In this document: piece after piece, positions 41,480 to 49,391 of the stretch
Position numbering within the stretch: the stretch's first letter is position 1
Layout of the letters: every line of letters begins with the position of its first letter
Assembly: GCF_010686765.1 (NCBI RefSeq)
Contig: NZ_JAAGWF010000022.1
Coordinates: forward strand, 87,167-151,166
DNA length: 64,000 nucleotides
Source of the DNA: Geodermatophilus sabuli
Lineage (GTDB): Bacteria; Actinomycetota; Actinomycetes; Mycobacteriales; Geodermatophilaceae
Reading direction: 5' to 3'
Position numbers and translations under genes: made by a program
The notes under the pieces: model-generated
Database searches by the model: none
What the model was told of the DNA's origin: nothing
What the model saw: the letters and a program-made list of their open reading frames with translations, nothing else

Positions 41480-42982
41480 GTGGCGCGGGTGGCGGTGGTC
41501 GGCGCCGGCCTCGGCGGTCTGGCCGCGGCGGCCCGGCTGGCCGCCCTGGGTCACCAGGTGACCGTGCTCGAGCAGGCGCGGCAGACCGGCGGCAAGCTGG
41601 GCTGGTACGCGCGCGACGGGCACGGCTTCGACACCGGTCCGAGCCTGGTGACCCTCCCCCAGGTGTACGCGGACCTGTTCGCCGCCACCGGCGGCCCGCT
41701 GGAGGACGCCGTCGACCTGGTGCGGCTGGACCCCGCGGTGGACTACCGGTTCCCCGACGGCTCCCGGCTGCTCCTGCCCGGGACCCGCGCCGCCATCGCC
41801 CCCGCCGTCGATGCGGCGCTCGGCCACGGGACCGGCGCGCAGTGGACCGCGCTGATGCAGCGGGCGGCGGCGATGTGGCGGGTCACCGAGCAGCCCTTCC
41901 TCCGCTCACCGCTGGCCGGCGCGGCGACGTTGGCGCGGCTGGCCCGGCGCCCGTCGGACGTCGCCACCGTGGCGCCGTGGAAGACGTTGCGCGGGCTCGG
42001 CGAGGAACACCTCGCCCATCCGGCCCTGCGCATGCTGCTCGACCGGTACGCCACCTACTCCGGGTCCGACCCGCGGCGGGCACCGGCGGTGCTGGCCACG
42101 GTCCCACACGTGGAGCAGGAGTACGGCTCCTGGTACGTGCGCGGCGGGCTGCGCCGTCTGGCGGACGCGGTGGCGGAGCGGGCGGTCGAGCGCGGTGCGC
42201 GGGTCCGGACCGGGTGCACCGTCGAACGGGTGCTCGTCGAGGGCGGCCGCACCTCCGGCGTCCGGCTGGCCGGCGGTGAGGTGGTGCGGGCCGACGTCGT
42301 GGTGTCCGCCGGGGACGCCGCCGCCCTGTACGCCGACCTGCTGCCGCCCTCCGGCGCCACCCGCGGGGTCCGCCGGGACCTCGCCCGCAGCACGCCGTCG
42401 CTGTCGGGGTTCGTGCTGCTGCTGGCCCTGCGCGGGCGGACGCCGGGCCTGGCCCACCACACCGTGCTCTTCCCGGTGGACTACGACGCCGAGTTCGACG
42501 CGGTGTTCGGCACCGGCCGGCACCGGGGCGCGCCGCGGCCGGTGGCCGACCCGACCGTCTACGTGAGTGCACCGGACGATCCCGCGACCCGGCCGGACGA
42601 CGACTCCGAGTCGTGGTTCGTGCTCGTCAACGCTCCGCGGCACGACCCGGCCGGTGGGGTCGACTGGGACTCCCCCGGCCTCGCCGACCGCTACGCGAGG
42701 CAGGTCCTGGACGTGCTGGCCGGCCGGGGGCTCGACGTCCGGGACCGTGTCCGCTGGTGCACCGTCCGGACCCCGGCCGACCTCGAGCGGGACACCCGCA
42801 GCGCCGGCGGGTCGATCTACGGGACGTCGAGCAACGGCACCCGGGCGGCGTTCCTGCGCCCGGGCAACGCCGCGCCGGTGCCCGGGCTCTTCCTGGTCGG
42901 CGGCTCGTCGCACCCCGGCGGCGGGCTGCCCCTCGTCGCGCTGTCCGCGGAGATCGTCGCCGGGCTCGTCGGCCCCGCCTGA
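41480..42982 (+). CDS. Phytoene desaturase-like FAD-dependent oxidoreductase
   Basis: The 500-residue protein has an N-terminal FAD Rossmann motif GAGLGG at 8-13 with E31-type acidic residue (VLEQARQTGGKLG), GFDTGPSLVTLPQVY, and the C-terminal CrtI-family motif GLFLVGGSSHPGGGLPLVALSAEIV. CrtI-type enzymes desaturate or isomerise carotenoid precursors. No phytoene synthase is in the window, so the substrate is unproven. The start is fixed by the TACCGT element 7 nt upstream. Confidence 0.9.
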   Translation: MARVAVVGAGLGGLAAAARLAALGHQVTVLEQARQTGGKLGWYARDGHGFDTGPSLVTLPQVYADLFAATGGPLEDAVDLVRLDPAVDYRFPDGSRLLLPGTRAAIAPAVDAALGHGTGAQWTALMQRAAAMWRVTEQPFLRSPLAGAATLARLARRPSDVATVAPWKTLRGLGEEHLAHPALRMLLDRYATYSGSDPRRAPAVLATVPHVEQEYGSWYVRGGLRRLADAVAERAVERGARVRTGCTVERVLVEGGRTSGVRLAGGEVVRADVVVSAGDAAALYADLLPPSGATRGVRRDLARSTPSLSGFVLLLALRGRTPGLAHHTVLFPVDYDAEFDAVFGTGRHRGAPRPVADPTVYVSAPDDPATRPDDDSESWFVLVNAPRHDPAGGVDWDSPGLADRYARQVLDVLAGRGLDVRDRVRWCTVRTPADLERDTRSAGGSIYGTSSNGTRAAFLRPGNAAPVPGLFLVGGSSHPGGGLPLVALSAEIVAGLVGPA

Positions 42983-43025
42983 TGGCCGCCGCCCGGTGCC
43001 GGCCGGGACCTGTCAGGCTGGCCGG

Positions 43026-43520
43026 GTGCCGAGCCGACCACCGCCCTCCGGCGCCGAGCTGCCGCTGCTCACCGCCACCCTCGACGGCTGCCGGGACGCG
43101 CTGCTGCGCACGACCGAGGGGCTCACCGGTCCGCAACTGGCCCGTCGGCTGACGCCATCGGCCCTCACGCTCGGCGGGCTGCTGCACCACCTCGCGCACG
43201 TCGAGGACGCCTGGTTCCGGGTGCGCTTCGCGGGGCTCCCCCGCCATCCGCTGTGGGCCGGCGCCGGCCGGGACGACGTCTTCCGGGCCGCGGCCGCGCT
43301 GGCCCCCGAGGAGCTGCGCCGCCGCTACGAGGACGCCTGCGCCCGCAGTCGCGAGGTGGTGGCGCAGCTCCCCGATCTCGATCGGCCGGCCGCCGTGACG
43401 AGCGGGGACGCACCGCCGGAGAACCTGCGCTGGATCCTGCTGCACATGATCGAGGAGACCGCCCGGCACAACGGCCACGCCGACCTGCTCCGCGAGTCGG
43501 TCGACAGCGGCGGCCGGTGA
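43026..43520 (+). CDS. DinB / DUF664-type mycothiol-dependent transferase-like protein
   Basis: The 164-residue protein forms a four-helix bundle with metal-ligand-like histidines in LLHHLAHVEDAWF and ETARHNGHADLLRE, the signature of the DinB/DUF664 superfamily. Members are thiol-dependent enzymes (mycothiol or bacillithiol transferases, maleylpyruvate isomerase). The specific reaction is unknown. GTG 43026 lies 44 nt after the phytoene desaturase-like gene, so cotranscription is possible. Confidence 0.85.
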   Translation: MPSRPPPSGAELPLLTATLDGCRDALLRTTEGLTGPQLARRLTPSALTLGGLLHHLAHVEDAWFRVRFAGLPRHPLWAGAGRDDVFRAAAALAPEELRRRYEDACARSREVVAQLPDLDRPAAVTSGDAPPENLRWILLHMIEETARHNGHADLLRESVDSGGR

Positions 43521-43538
43521 CGGTGCGCCGCCCGCGGG

Positions 43539-45005
43539 TCAGCCGCGGGCGGCGCCGTAGCCGAGCAGGGCCGCCAGGCCGAGGGCGCTGCGCGGAGCGT
43601 AGGGCCCGCGCCACAGCCCGCCGTGCGCCGCCGCGTACGCCTCGTCCTGCCAGGGGTGCTCGTGCGCCGGGCCCCCACCGGTGTGCAGGTCGTGCACCAG
43701 CAGGGCGGCCATGAGGACGTTGGACGTCGCCGGGTCGAACACCTCGACGCCGAACCGGTGCGCCCCGGCGTAGGCCGCGGCCAGCGCCCGGTTCTTGACC
43801 ACCGAGCGGGTCCGGGTCGGCGGCGCGACGTTCATCGACACCGTGATCCCGGCCGCCCGGGCCACCGTCGCCCGCCACCGCTGCAGCCGCTTGGCCAGCG
43901 CGTAGTTGGGGCCCTGCTGGGCGACCAGGCTGTCGGCGATGCCCGGGTCCGCGCCGGGCACGTGCGCGCGCTGCAGCAGCCGGCCGGCCGAGAGGGTCCG
44001 CAGGGGCCGGCCGAGCAGCTTGGCCCGCCGGGACCGGCCGGCATAGGCGCGGACCGACTGCTCGACGGCGTCGGCCGGCACGGCGAACACGTCGGTCGGT
44101 GTGGCGAGGAAGGCCAGCGCGACCTCCGGCCGGGCGGCGGCGAGCCGCACGGTCAGGGCGTCGACGGCCACCGACACCCGCACGTTCATCGCCCCGTCGG
44201 CGTAGACGTAGTTGCCCAGCGCCGGCCGGCCGGGCAGCGCCGCGATCCAGTCGGCCACCGCCGGCACCTCGCCGACCAGGTCGGCGCCGGCCCGCTCGGC
44301 CATGGGGCCGCCGTCCCCGGTCACCGGGAGGAACAGCGTGCCGGCGCCGCGCCGAGCGGTCTCGAGCACCCGCTGCCACAGGGAGGCCCGCGGCAGGTCG
44401 ACCCCCGCCACGCGGGCGCCCCAGCGCAGCAGCGCGGTCAGCGGCCCCATCTCCGCGCCCGCGCCGAGGACGACCACCGTGCGGTCGGGCACCGCCAGCC
44501 ACTCGGGGTGCGCGGCCACCGTCGCGACGGCCTCGGCGCAGGACGGCTCGACCACGCCGGCCGCCGTCCACGCGTCCAGGCGGCGCAGCAGGTCGTCCCC
44601 GCGCAGTCGCCCGCCGCGGTAGGGCAGCGAGAGCTCCCGCTCGGGCTCCGCGGTGCCGGTGACCTCCGCCGTCCCCAGGGACCGCCCGGCAGGGGCGGTG
44701 GCCAGCGTGCCCAGCCCGGCCTCGCCGCCGTCGGTGCCGGCGACCCGCATCCGCCGGTGCAGTGACGACAGGCCGGCGTCGGCGATCGACAGCGCCGCCT
44801 CGCGCGCCGGCAGACCGGCCTCGACCAGCCGGCGGAAGTGGCTGAGGTAGCCGGCCCGCCAGTTGGTCTCCCGCTCGGCGGCCAGCGCGCCGGGCGGGTC
44901 GACCGACCGGAGGGCGTCGGCGACGACGGCCCGGCCGAGAGCCGCGGTGCTGCGCCGGCCGTCGGGCTCGGCCGGGAAGACGACACCGCGCTGTCCGTCG
45001 GTCAC
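43539..45005 (-). CDS. Conserved protein with NAD(P)-binding-like motif, function unknown
   Basis: The 488-residue protein is not recognised as a named family. Visible: acidic/arginine-rich N-terminus, a Rossmann-type GAGAEMG at 181-187 preceded by RTVVVL, a proline-poor middle with WIAALPGRPALGNYVYADGAMNV, and a conserved-looking tail HRFGVEVFDPATSNVLMAALLVHDLHTGGGPA. No transmembrane segment is evident. It is convergent with the DinB-like gene. The length and motif suggest a cytosolic oxidoreductase or a nucleotide-dependent enzyme, but no reaction is claimed. Confidence 0.7.
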   Translation of the reverse strand: MTDGQRGVVFPAEPDGRRSTAALGRAVVADALRSVDPPGALAAERETNWRAGYLSHFRRLVEAGLPAREAALSIADAGLSSLHRRMRVAGTDGGEAGLGTLATAPAGRSLGTAEVTGTAEPERELSLPYRGGRLRGDDLLRRLDAWTAAGVVEPSCAEAVATVAAHPEWLAVPDRTVVVLGAGAEMGPLTALLRWGARVAGVDLPRASLWQRVLETARRGAGTLFLPVTGDGGPMAERAGADLVGEVPAVADWIAALPGRPALGNYVYADGAMNVRVSVAVDALTVRLAAARPEVALAFLATPTDVFAVPADAVEQSVRAYAGRSRRAKLLGRPLRTLSAGRLLQRAHVPGADPGIADSLVAQQGPNYALAKRLQRWRATVARAAGITVSMNVAPPTRTRSVVKNRALAAAYAGAHRFGVEVFDPATSNVLMAALLVHDLHTGGGPAHEHPWQDEAYAAAHGGLWRGPYAPRSALGLAALLGYGAARG

Positions 45006-45075
45006 CGGCCGATCCTGCCCGACCCGGTCGGCCGGTGGCGGCTGGGGCTCCGGGCCCCAGCCGCCGGCACTGCTC

Positions 45076-45249
45076 CTACTGGTTGCCGATCTTGCCGTCG
45101 GCGATGTCCCGGCCCTTGTCGATCTGCGCGTCGTGGTCGCCACCGGTCTTCTGGTCGGCGAGGTCCCCGCCCTTGTCCAGGGCCTTGTCGCTGACCTGCT
45201 CGCCCTTGTCGCTGCTCAGCGCGTCCTTGGCCTTGTCCATCATGCTCAT
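45076..45249 (-). CDS. Rv0909/MT0933-like antitoxin-family small protein
   Basis: The 57-residue protein (MSMMDKAKDALSSDKGEQVS and an acidic, Lys/Asp-rich helix to GKIGNQ) matches the pattern of the MT0933 antitoxin-like family of actinobacteria, here recalled from M. tuberculosis Rv0909. No SRPBCC-type toxin partner (Rv0910-like) is adjacent. ATG 45249 follows GGGGGAAG. Expression and antitoxin function are unverified; it could equally be a stress-linked small protein. Confidence 0.68.
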   Translation of the reverse strand: MSMMDKAKDALSSDKGEQVSDKALDKGGDLADQKTGGDHDAQIDKGRDIADGKIGNQ

Positions 45250-45289
45250 GGGTCTTCCCCCTCGGGTCCGGTCGCACCGATGGCGCGGC

Positions 45290-46936
45290 TCACCCCGGGG
45301 ATGCCCGCCGACCGGCGACCGCAACCGCCGGCTCGCGCTCCACCGGCACCGGGTCGACCGGCGCCCCGGCCTCCAGCCAGCGGAGCAGGGTGCGGGCACC
45401 GAAGCCGGTGCCGCCCTTGACGACCTCGGCGTCGTCGGACCCGGCGCGGGCCGGGCCGGCGACGTCGAGGTGGGCCCACGGCAGGTCGCCGGCGAAGGGC
45501 CGCAAGAAGAGCGCGGCGGTGCTGCCACCCGGGTTGCCGGGGGCGTTGTTGGCGTCGGCGACCGTGCTCTCCAGCAGGTCGGCGTGCTCCTCGGCCAGCG
45601 GCATCCGCCACACCGGCTCCCCCGCGTGCCCGGCGGCGGTGCGCAGGGCGTCGGCGAGCCCGTCGGTGGTCGAGAAGAGGCCGGCGGTGCGGGTGCCGAG
45701 CGCGACCTTCATCGCGCCGGTCAGCGTGGCGACGTCGACCAGCACGGTGGCGCCGAGCGACAGGCGGGCGTGCGCCAGCCCGTCGGCGAGGACCATCCGG
45801 CCCTCGGCGTCGGTGTTGAGCACCTCCGTCGTCCGCCCTCCGACGTGCCGGACGACGTCGGCCGGGCGGTAGGAGGAGCCGGAGACGGCGTTCTCCGCGG
45901 CCGGGACGACCGCACTGACCGCCACCGGCAGCTCGAGACGGGCGGCGGCGTCCACCGCGGCGAGCACCGCCGCGCCACCGGCCATGTCGGTCTTCATCTC
46001 GCGCATGCCGGACGTCGGCTTGATCGAGATGCCGCCGGTGTCGAAGGTGATGCCCTTGCCGACGAGCACCGGGTGCGCGGAGCCCGCCGACGGGTGCCGG
46101 TAGCTCGCCACGACCACCCGGGGCGGGCTCGCCGAGCCCCCACCGACGGCGAGGACGCCGCCGAAGCCCCCGGCGCGCAGCTCGTCGGGGCCCAGGACGG
46201 TGACCGTGACGTGCGGCAGGCCGGCGAGCCGGTCCACCGCCTGCTCGGCCAGCCAGGCGGGGTCCTTGGTGTTGCTGGGCGTGTTGACCAGGTCGCGGGC
46301 CCAGGCGACGGCCCGGCCGGTGACCTCGCCGGCACGGGCGGCGGCGGTCACGGCGGGATCGCCGGCGTCGGCGGCCACGACCGTGACGGTGACCAGCCTC
46401 GGGGGGTGCGGCCGCGAGGTGTCGCGGAAGCGGTAGCCGGCCAGCAGCGCCGCCTCGACCGCGGCGCGCACCTCCTCGGCGCCGGCCGGCGCGGCGGCGT
46501 CGTCCAGCGGGAGCACGAGCCGGCGGGCGCCGTGCTCGGCGAGGGTCTGGGCCCGCCGCACGGCGACGCCCACGTAGCTGCGCAGGTCGGGCAGGGTGGC
46601 GTCCCCGACGCCGACCGCGACGACGCTGCGCGGGCGCCGGCCGGCGATCGGGATGTTCGTGACGGTGCCCGGCCTGCCGGTGTTCCCGGTGTCGGCGAGG
46701 GCACCGGCGAGCAGGTCGGCGTCGACCGGGGCGCCGGCGCCCGTCAGCCAGCCGGGCAGGGTCGCCCCGCTGCCGACCGGCACCGCGAGGAGGTCGTCCT
46801 CGCCGAGCTCGGGCAGGACGGAGGCGATCTCGACCCGCGGCAGCGGCGCGGCCCCGGTCGCCGGCGTGCTGCCGGCGGCCGGGGCCGCGTCGTCCCGCGC
46901 GGAGCTGCCCGGAGGCAGGTGCGCTGCGGTGTTCAG
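45290..46936 (-). CDS. M17 leucyl aminopeptidase-family protein
   Basis: From the CTG at 46936 the protein has 548 residues; from the first GTG (46783) it has 497. The catalytic domain has LVGKGITFDTGGISIKPTSG, EMKTDMAGGAAVL and the signature NTDAEGRMVLADGL with its metal ligands. It cleaves N-terminal amino acids from peptides. The 51 codons before the GTG contain no ATG, GTG or TTG but encode PRVEIASVLPELGEDDLLAV, the first strand region of M17 proteins. The CTG overlaps the DUF3117 stop as CTGA. C-terminal sequence ends in Pro/Val-rich tail. Confidence 0.88.
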   Translation of the reverse strand: MNTAAHLPPGSSARDDAAPAAGSTPATGAAPLPRVEIASVLPELGEDDLLAVPVGSGATLPGWLTGAGAPVDADLLAGALADTGNTGRPGTVTNIPIAGRRPRSVVAVGVGDATLPDLRSYVGVAVRRAQTLAEHGARRLVLPLDDAAAPAGAEEVRAAVEAALLAGYRFRDTSRPHPPRLVTVTVVAADAGDPAVTAAARAGEVTGRAVAWARDLVNTPSNTKDPAWLAEQAVDRLAGLPHVTVTVLGPDELRAGGFGGVLAVGGGSASPPRVVVASYRHPSAGSAHPVLVGKGITFDTGGISIKPTSGMREMKTDMAGGAAVLAAVDAAARLELPVAVSAVVPAAENAVSGSSYRPADVVRHVGGRTTEVLNTDAEGRMVLADGLAHARLSLGATVLVDVATLTGAMKVALGTRTAGLFSTTDGLADALRTAAGHAGEPVWRMPLAEEHADLLESTVADANNAPGNPGGSTAALFLRPFAGDLPWAHLDVAGPARAGSDDAEVVKGGTGFGARTLLRWLEAGAPVDPVPVEREPAVAVAGRRASPG

Positions 46937-47100
46937 CTGGTCGCGCCCTTCAGTGCCTCGGAGAGGGCCGCGGCCTCGTCGGGCGAGAGCTCGACGACCA
47001 GGCGACCGCCGCCCTCGAGCGGTACCCGCATGACCAGGCCGCGCCCCTCCTTGGTGACCTCCAGGGGACCTTCACCCGTGCGCGGCTTCATGGCCGCCAT
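46933..47100 (-). CDS. DUF3117 protein (Rv1211-like)
   Basis: The 55-residue protein is almost fully conserved across actinobacteria: MAAMKPRTGEGPLEVTKEGR, then LVMRVPLEGGGRLVVELSPD and EAAALSEALKGATS. Its function is unknown. ATG 47100 follows AAGGAGG by 5 nt. It sits beside tag as Rv1210-Rv1211 do in M. tuberculosis, here followed by the aminopeptidase gene with an overlap of 4 nt. Confidence 0.9.
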   Translation of the reverse strand: MAAMKPRTGEGPLEVTKEGRGLVMRVPLEGGGRLVVELSPDEAAALSEALKGATS

Positions 47101-47273
47101 GCGTGCCTCCTTCGCCGGCCACCCGCAACCGGACCGGCTGCGGTGTGGCGTTCGTCGATGCTGTGCGCTCCGACCCCAATGATCCCGTATCGCAGGTCGG
47201 GAGACCAACACGACCCCCTCTCAGGTGACCAGCGGGGGCGGACCGGCGCCCCGCCGCGCGGCGACGGCCGCCC

Positions 47274-47822
47274 TCAGGTGCGCGCCCGGAAGCACGTGGC
47301 GACGTGGTCGTCGACCATGCCGGTGGCCTGCATGAGGGCGTAGGCGGTGGTCGGGCCGACGAAGACGAAGCCGCGCCGCTTGAGCTCCTTGGCCATGGCG
47401 ACCGACTCCGGGCTCGTCGCGGGCACGTCGGCGAGGGTCGCCGGCCGGGGCCGGGGTGCCGTGGGCGCGAAGGACCACAGCAGCGCCGAGAGGCCCTCGG
47501 GCAGGTCCTGTGCCGAGCGGGCGTTGCGGACGACGGCGGCGATCTTGGCGCGGTTGCGGACGATCCCGGCGTCGGCCATGAGACGGGCCTGGTCCTCCTC
47601 GGTGAAGTCCGCGACCGCGTCGACGGCGAACCCGGCGAAGGCGGCGCGGAAGGCGGCCCGCTTGCGCAGGATGGTGATCCAGGACAGCCCCGACTGGAAC
47701 GCCTCCAGGCACAGCCGCTCGAACAGGGCGTCGTCGCCGTGCAGCGGCGTCCCCCACTCCTCGTCGTGGTAGGCGACGTACTCGGGGGCGCTGTCGCCCC
47801 AGGCGCACCGGATCAGCTCCAC
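47274..47822 (-). CDS. tag: DNA-3-methyladenine glycosylase I
   Basis: The 182-residue protein removes 3-methyladenine from alkylated DNA. It has the Tag signature with the zinc ligands in IRCAWG (C6) and YHDEEWG (H19) near the N-terminus and in DDHVATCF at the C-terminus, and the helix-hairpin-helix-like core SGLSWITILRKRAAFRAAFAGF. GTG 47822 follows TACCGT by 7 nt. It is divergent from the glycosyltransferase gene and lies one gene away from DUF3117. Confidence 0.93.
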   Translation of the reverse strand: MELIRCAWGDSAPEYVAYHDEEWGTPLHGDDALFERLCLEAFQSGLSWITILRKRAAFRAAFAGFAVDAVADFTEEDQARLMADAGIVRNRAKIAAVVRNARSAQDLPEGLSALLWSFAPTAPRPRPATLADVPATSPESVAMAKELKRRGFVFVGPTTAYALMQATGMVDDHVATCFRART

Positions 47823-47829
47823 GGCGCGG

Positions 47830-47835
47830 ACGGTA
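47830..47835 (-). promoter_or_regulatory. Leaderless -10 element TACCGT (tag)
   Basis: Minus-strand TACCGT followed by 7 nt and GTG 47822. It is one half of a divergent pair of leaderless promoters. Confidence 0.5.
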
Positions 47836-47863
47836 ACGCCGGCCGCCGACAGGACGCCGCGGC

Positions 47864-47869
47864 TACCGT
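47864..47869 (+). promoter_or_regulatory. Leaderless -10 element TACCGT (glycosyltransferase)
   Basis: GGCTACCGT followed by 6 nt and GTG 47876. It is the other half of the divergent pair. Confidence 0.5.
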
Positions 47870-47875
47870 CCCCGG

Positions 47876-49384
47876 GTGCGCACCCCCGCCGGCCCCGCCC
47901 GTCCCCGGGTGACGGGGCGGCCCGACCTCGCCCGGGCCCCGCTGGCCGCGCTGGCGGGCGCGGTCGCGCTGCTGCTGGTGGCGGTCGCCGGCCGGTACGG
48001 CTACCACCGGGACGAGCTGTACTTCCTGCGGGCCGGACGGGAGGCGGCGTTCGGGTACGTCGACCAGCCGCCGCTCACGCCGCTGCTCGCCGCGGCCGTG
48101 GACGCCCTGGCGCCGGGCTCGCTGGTGGCGCTGCGGCTGCCGTCGGCGCTGGCTGCCGGCGCGGTGGTCGTCCTCACCGGGCTGCTGGCGCGGGAGTTCG
48201 GTGGCGGCCGGACCACCCAGCTGCTGGCCGCCGCCGCGATCGGCGTCTCCTCGTTCCTGCTGGCCGTGGGTCACCTGCTGTCGACCTCGACGCTGGACCT
48301 GCTCGCCTGGACGGCGCTGTCGTGGCTGCTGGTCCGGGCACTGCGCGACGGCGGGCGGATCTGGCTGGCCGCCGGCGCCGTGGCCGGGCTCGCCCTACAG
48401 AACAAGGTGCAACCGGCCTTCCTGGTGGCCGCTCTGCTGCTCGGCGTCCTGGTCCTCGGTCCGCGGTCGGCGCTGCGCTCCCCGTGGCCGTGGGTGGGTG
48501 GCGCGGTCGCCCTGCTGCTGTGGGCACCCAACCTGGTCTGGCAGGCGGCGAACGGCTGGCCGCAGCTGGCCCTCGCCGAGGCGATCGCAGCGGGCAGTTC
48601 CGGCACGTCGGAGCCCTGGTACCTCTTCCTCCCCTTCCAGCTGGTGCTGGTCAGCCCGCTGCTGGTACCGGTCTGGGTCGCGGGCCTGGTGCGGCCGGCC
48701 CGCGACCCGGCGCTGCGCCCGTGGCGGGCCTTCGCGCTGGCCTACGTCGTCCTGGCCGGGGTGTTCCTGGTGACGGGCGGCAAGCCCTACTACCTGGCCG
48801 GGCTCTACCCGGTGCTGCTGGCCGCCGGCGTCGACCCGGTGCTGGCCTGGGTGCGGCGCGGGCCCGCCCGGCTGCGGGCCGCTCTCGTGGCCGCCGCACT
48901 GGCGCTCAGCCTGGCCGTGGACGCGGTGCTGATGCTGCCGCTGGTCCCGGTCGACCGGCTGGCCGGCACCCCGGTCCCCGCCGTCAACTACGACGCCGGC
49001 GAGACCGTCGGCTGGCCCCGCTTCGCCGCCACGGTGGAGCGGGCCCGGGCCCAGCTGCCGGCCACCGCGCCGGTCGCCGTCCTCACCGGCAACTACGGGC
49101 AGGCCGGGGCCGTCGACCGGTTCGCCCCCGCGCTGGCCCCCGCGTACAGCGGACACAACGCGTACTGGACGTGGGGCCCGCCGGCCGAGGCAGTCACCTC
49201 GGTGGTGGCCGTCGGCCTGCCCGAGGACCGGCTGCGGGCCTGGTTCGCCCGGGTGCAGCCGGCCGGCCGGATCGACGACGGGGTCGGCCTGGACAACGAC
49301 GAGCAGGGCACGCGGGTCTGGCTCGCCACCGACCGGCAGGTGCCGTGGGAGCAGATCTGGCCACAGCTGCGCCGGCTGGGCTGA
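47876..49384 (+). CDS. GT39-like membrane glycosyltransferase
   Basis: The 502-residue protein has about ten to eleven membrane helices and a large extracytoplasmic C-terminal domain. The first loop has YHRDELYFLRAG with the acidic residue expected in the ArnT/PMT-type catalytic loop, and DQPPLTPLLAA follows as in GT39/ArnT-like enzymes. These use polyprenyl-phosphate sugars to glycosylate lipids or proteins on the outer side of the membrane. The acceptor is unknown. Confidence 0.85.
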   Translation: MRTPAGPARPRVTGRPDLARAPLAALAGAVALLLVAVAGRYGYHRDELYFLRAGREAAFGYVDQPPLTPLLAAAVDALAPGSLVALRLPSALAAGAVVVLTGLLAREFGGGRTTQLLAAAAIGVSSFLLAVGHLLSTSTLDLLAWTALSWLLVRALRDGGRIWLAAGAVAGLALQNKVQPAFLVAALLLGVLVLGPRSALRSPWPWVGGAVALLLWAPNLVWQAANGWPQLALAEAIAAGSSGTSEPWYLFLPFQLVLVSPLLVPVWVAGLVRPARDPALRPWRAFALAYVVLAGVFLVTGGKPYYLAGLYPVLLAAGVDPVLAWVRRGPARLRAALVAAALALSLAVDAVLMLPLVPVDRLAGTPVPAVNYDAGETVGWPRFAATVERARAQLPATAPVAVLTGNYGQAGAVDRFAPALAPAYSGHNAYWTWGPPAEAVTSVVAVGLPEDRLRAWFARVQPAGRIDDGVGLDNDEQGTRVWLATDRQVPWEQIWPQLRRLG

Positions 49385-49391
49385 GCCGGGC

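Noticed and set aside
41480..45005. Carotenoid biosynthesis cluster
   Set aside because: A single CrtI-like oxidoreductase is present without phytoene synthase, cyclase or geranylgeranyl diphosphate synthase in the window.
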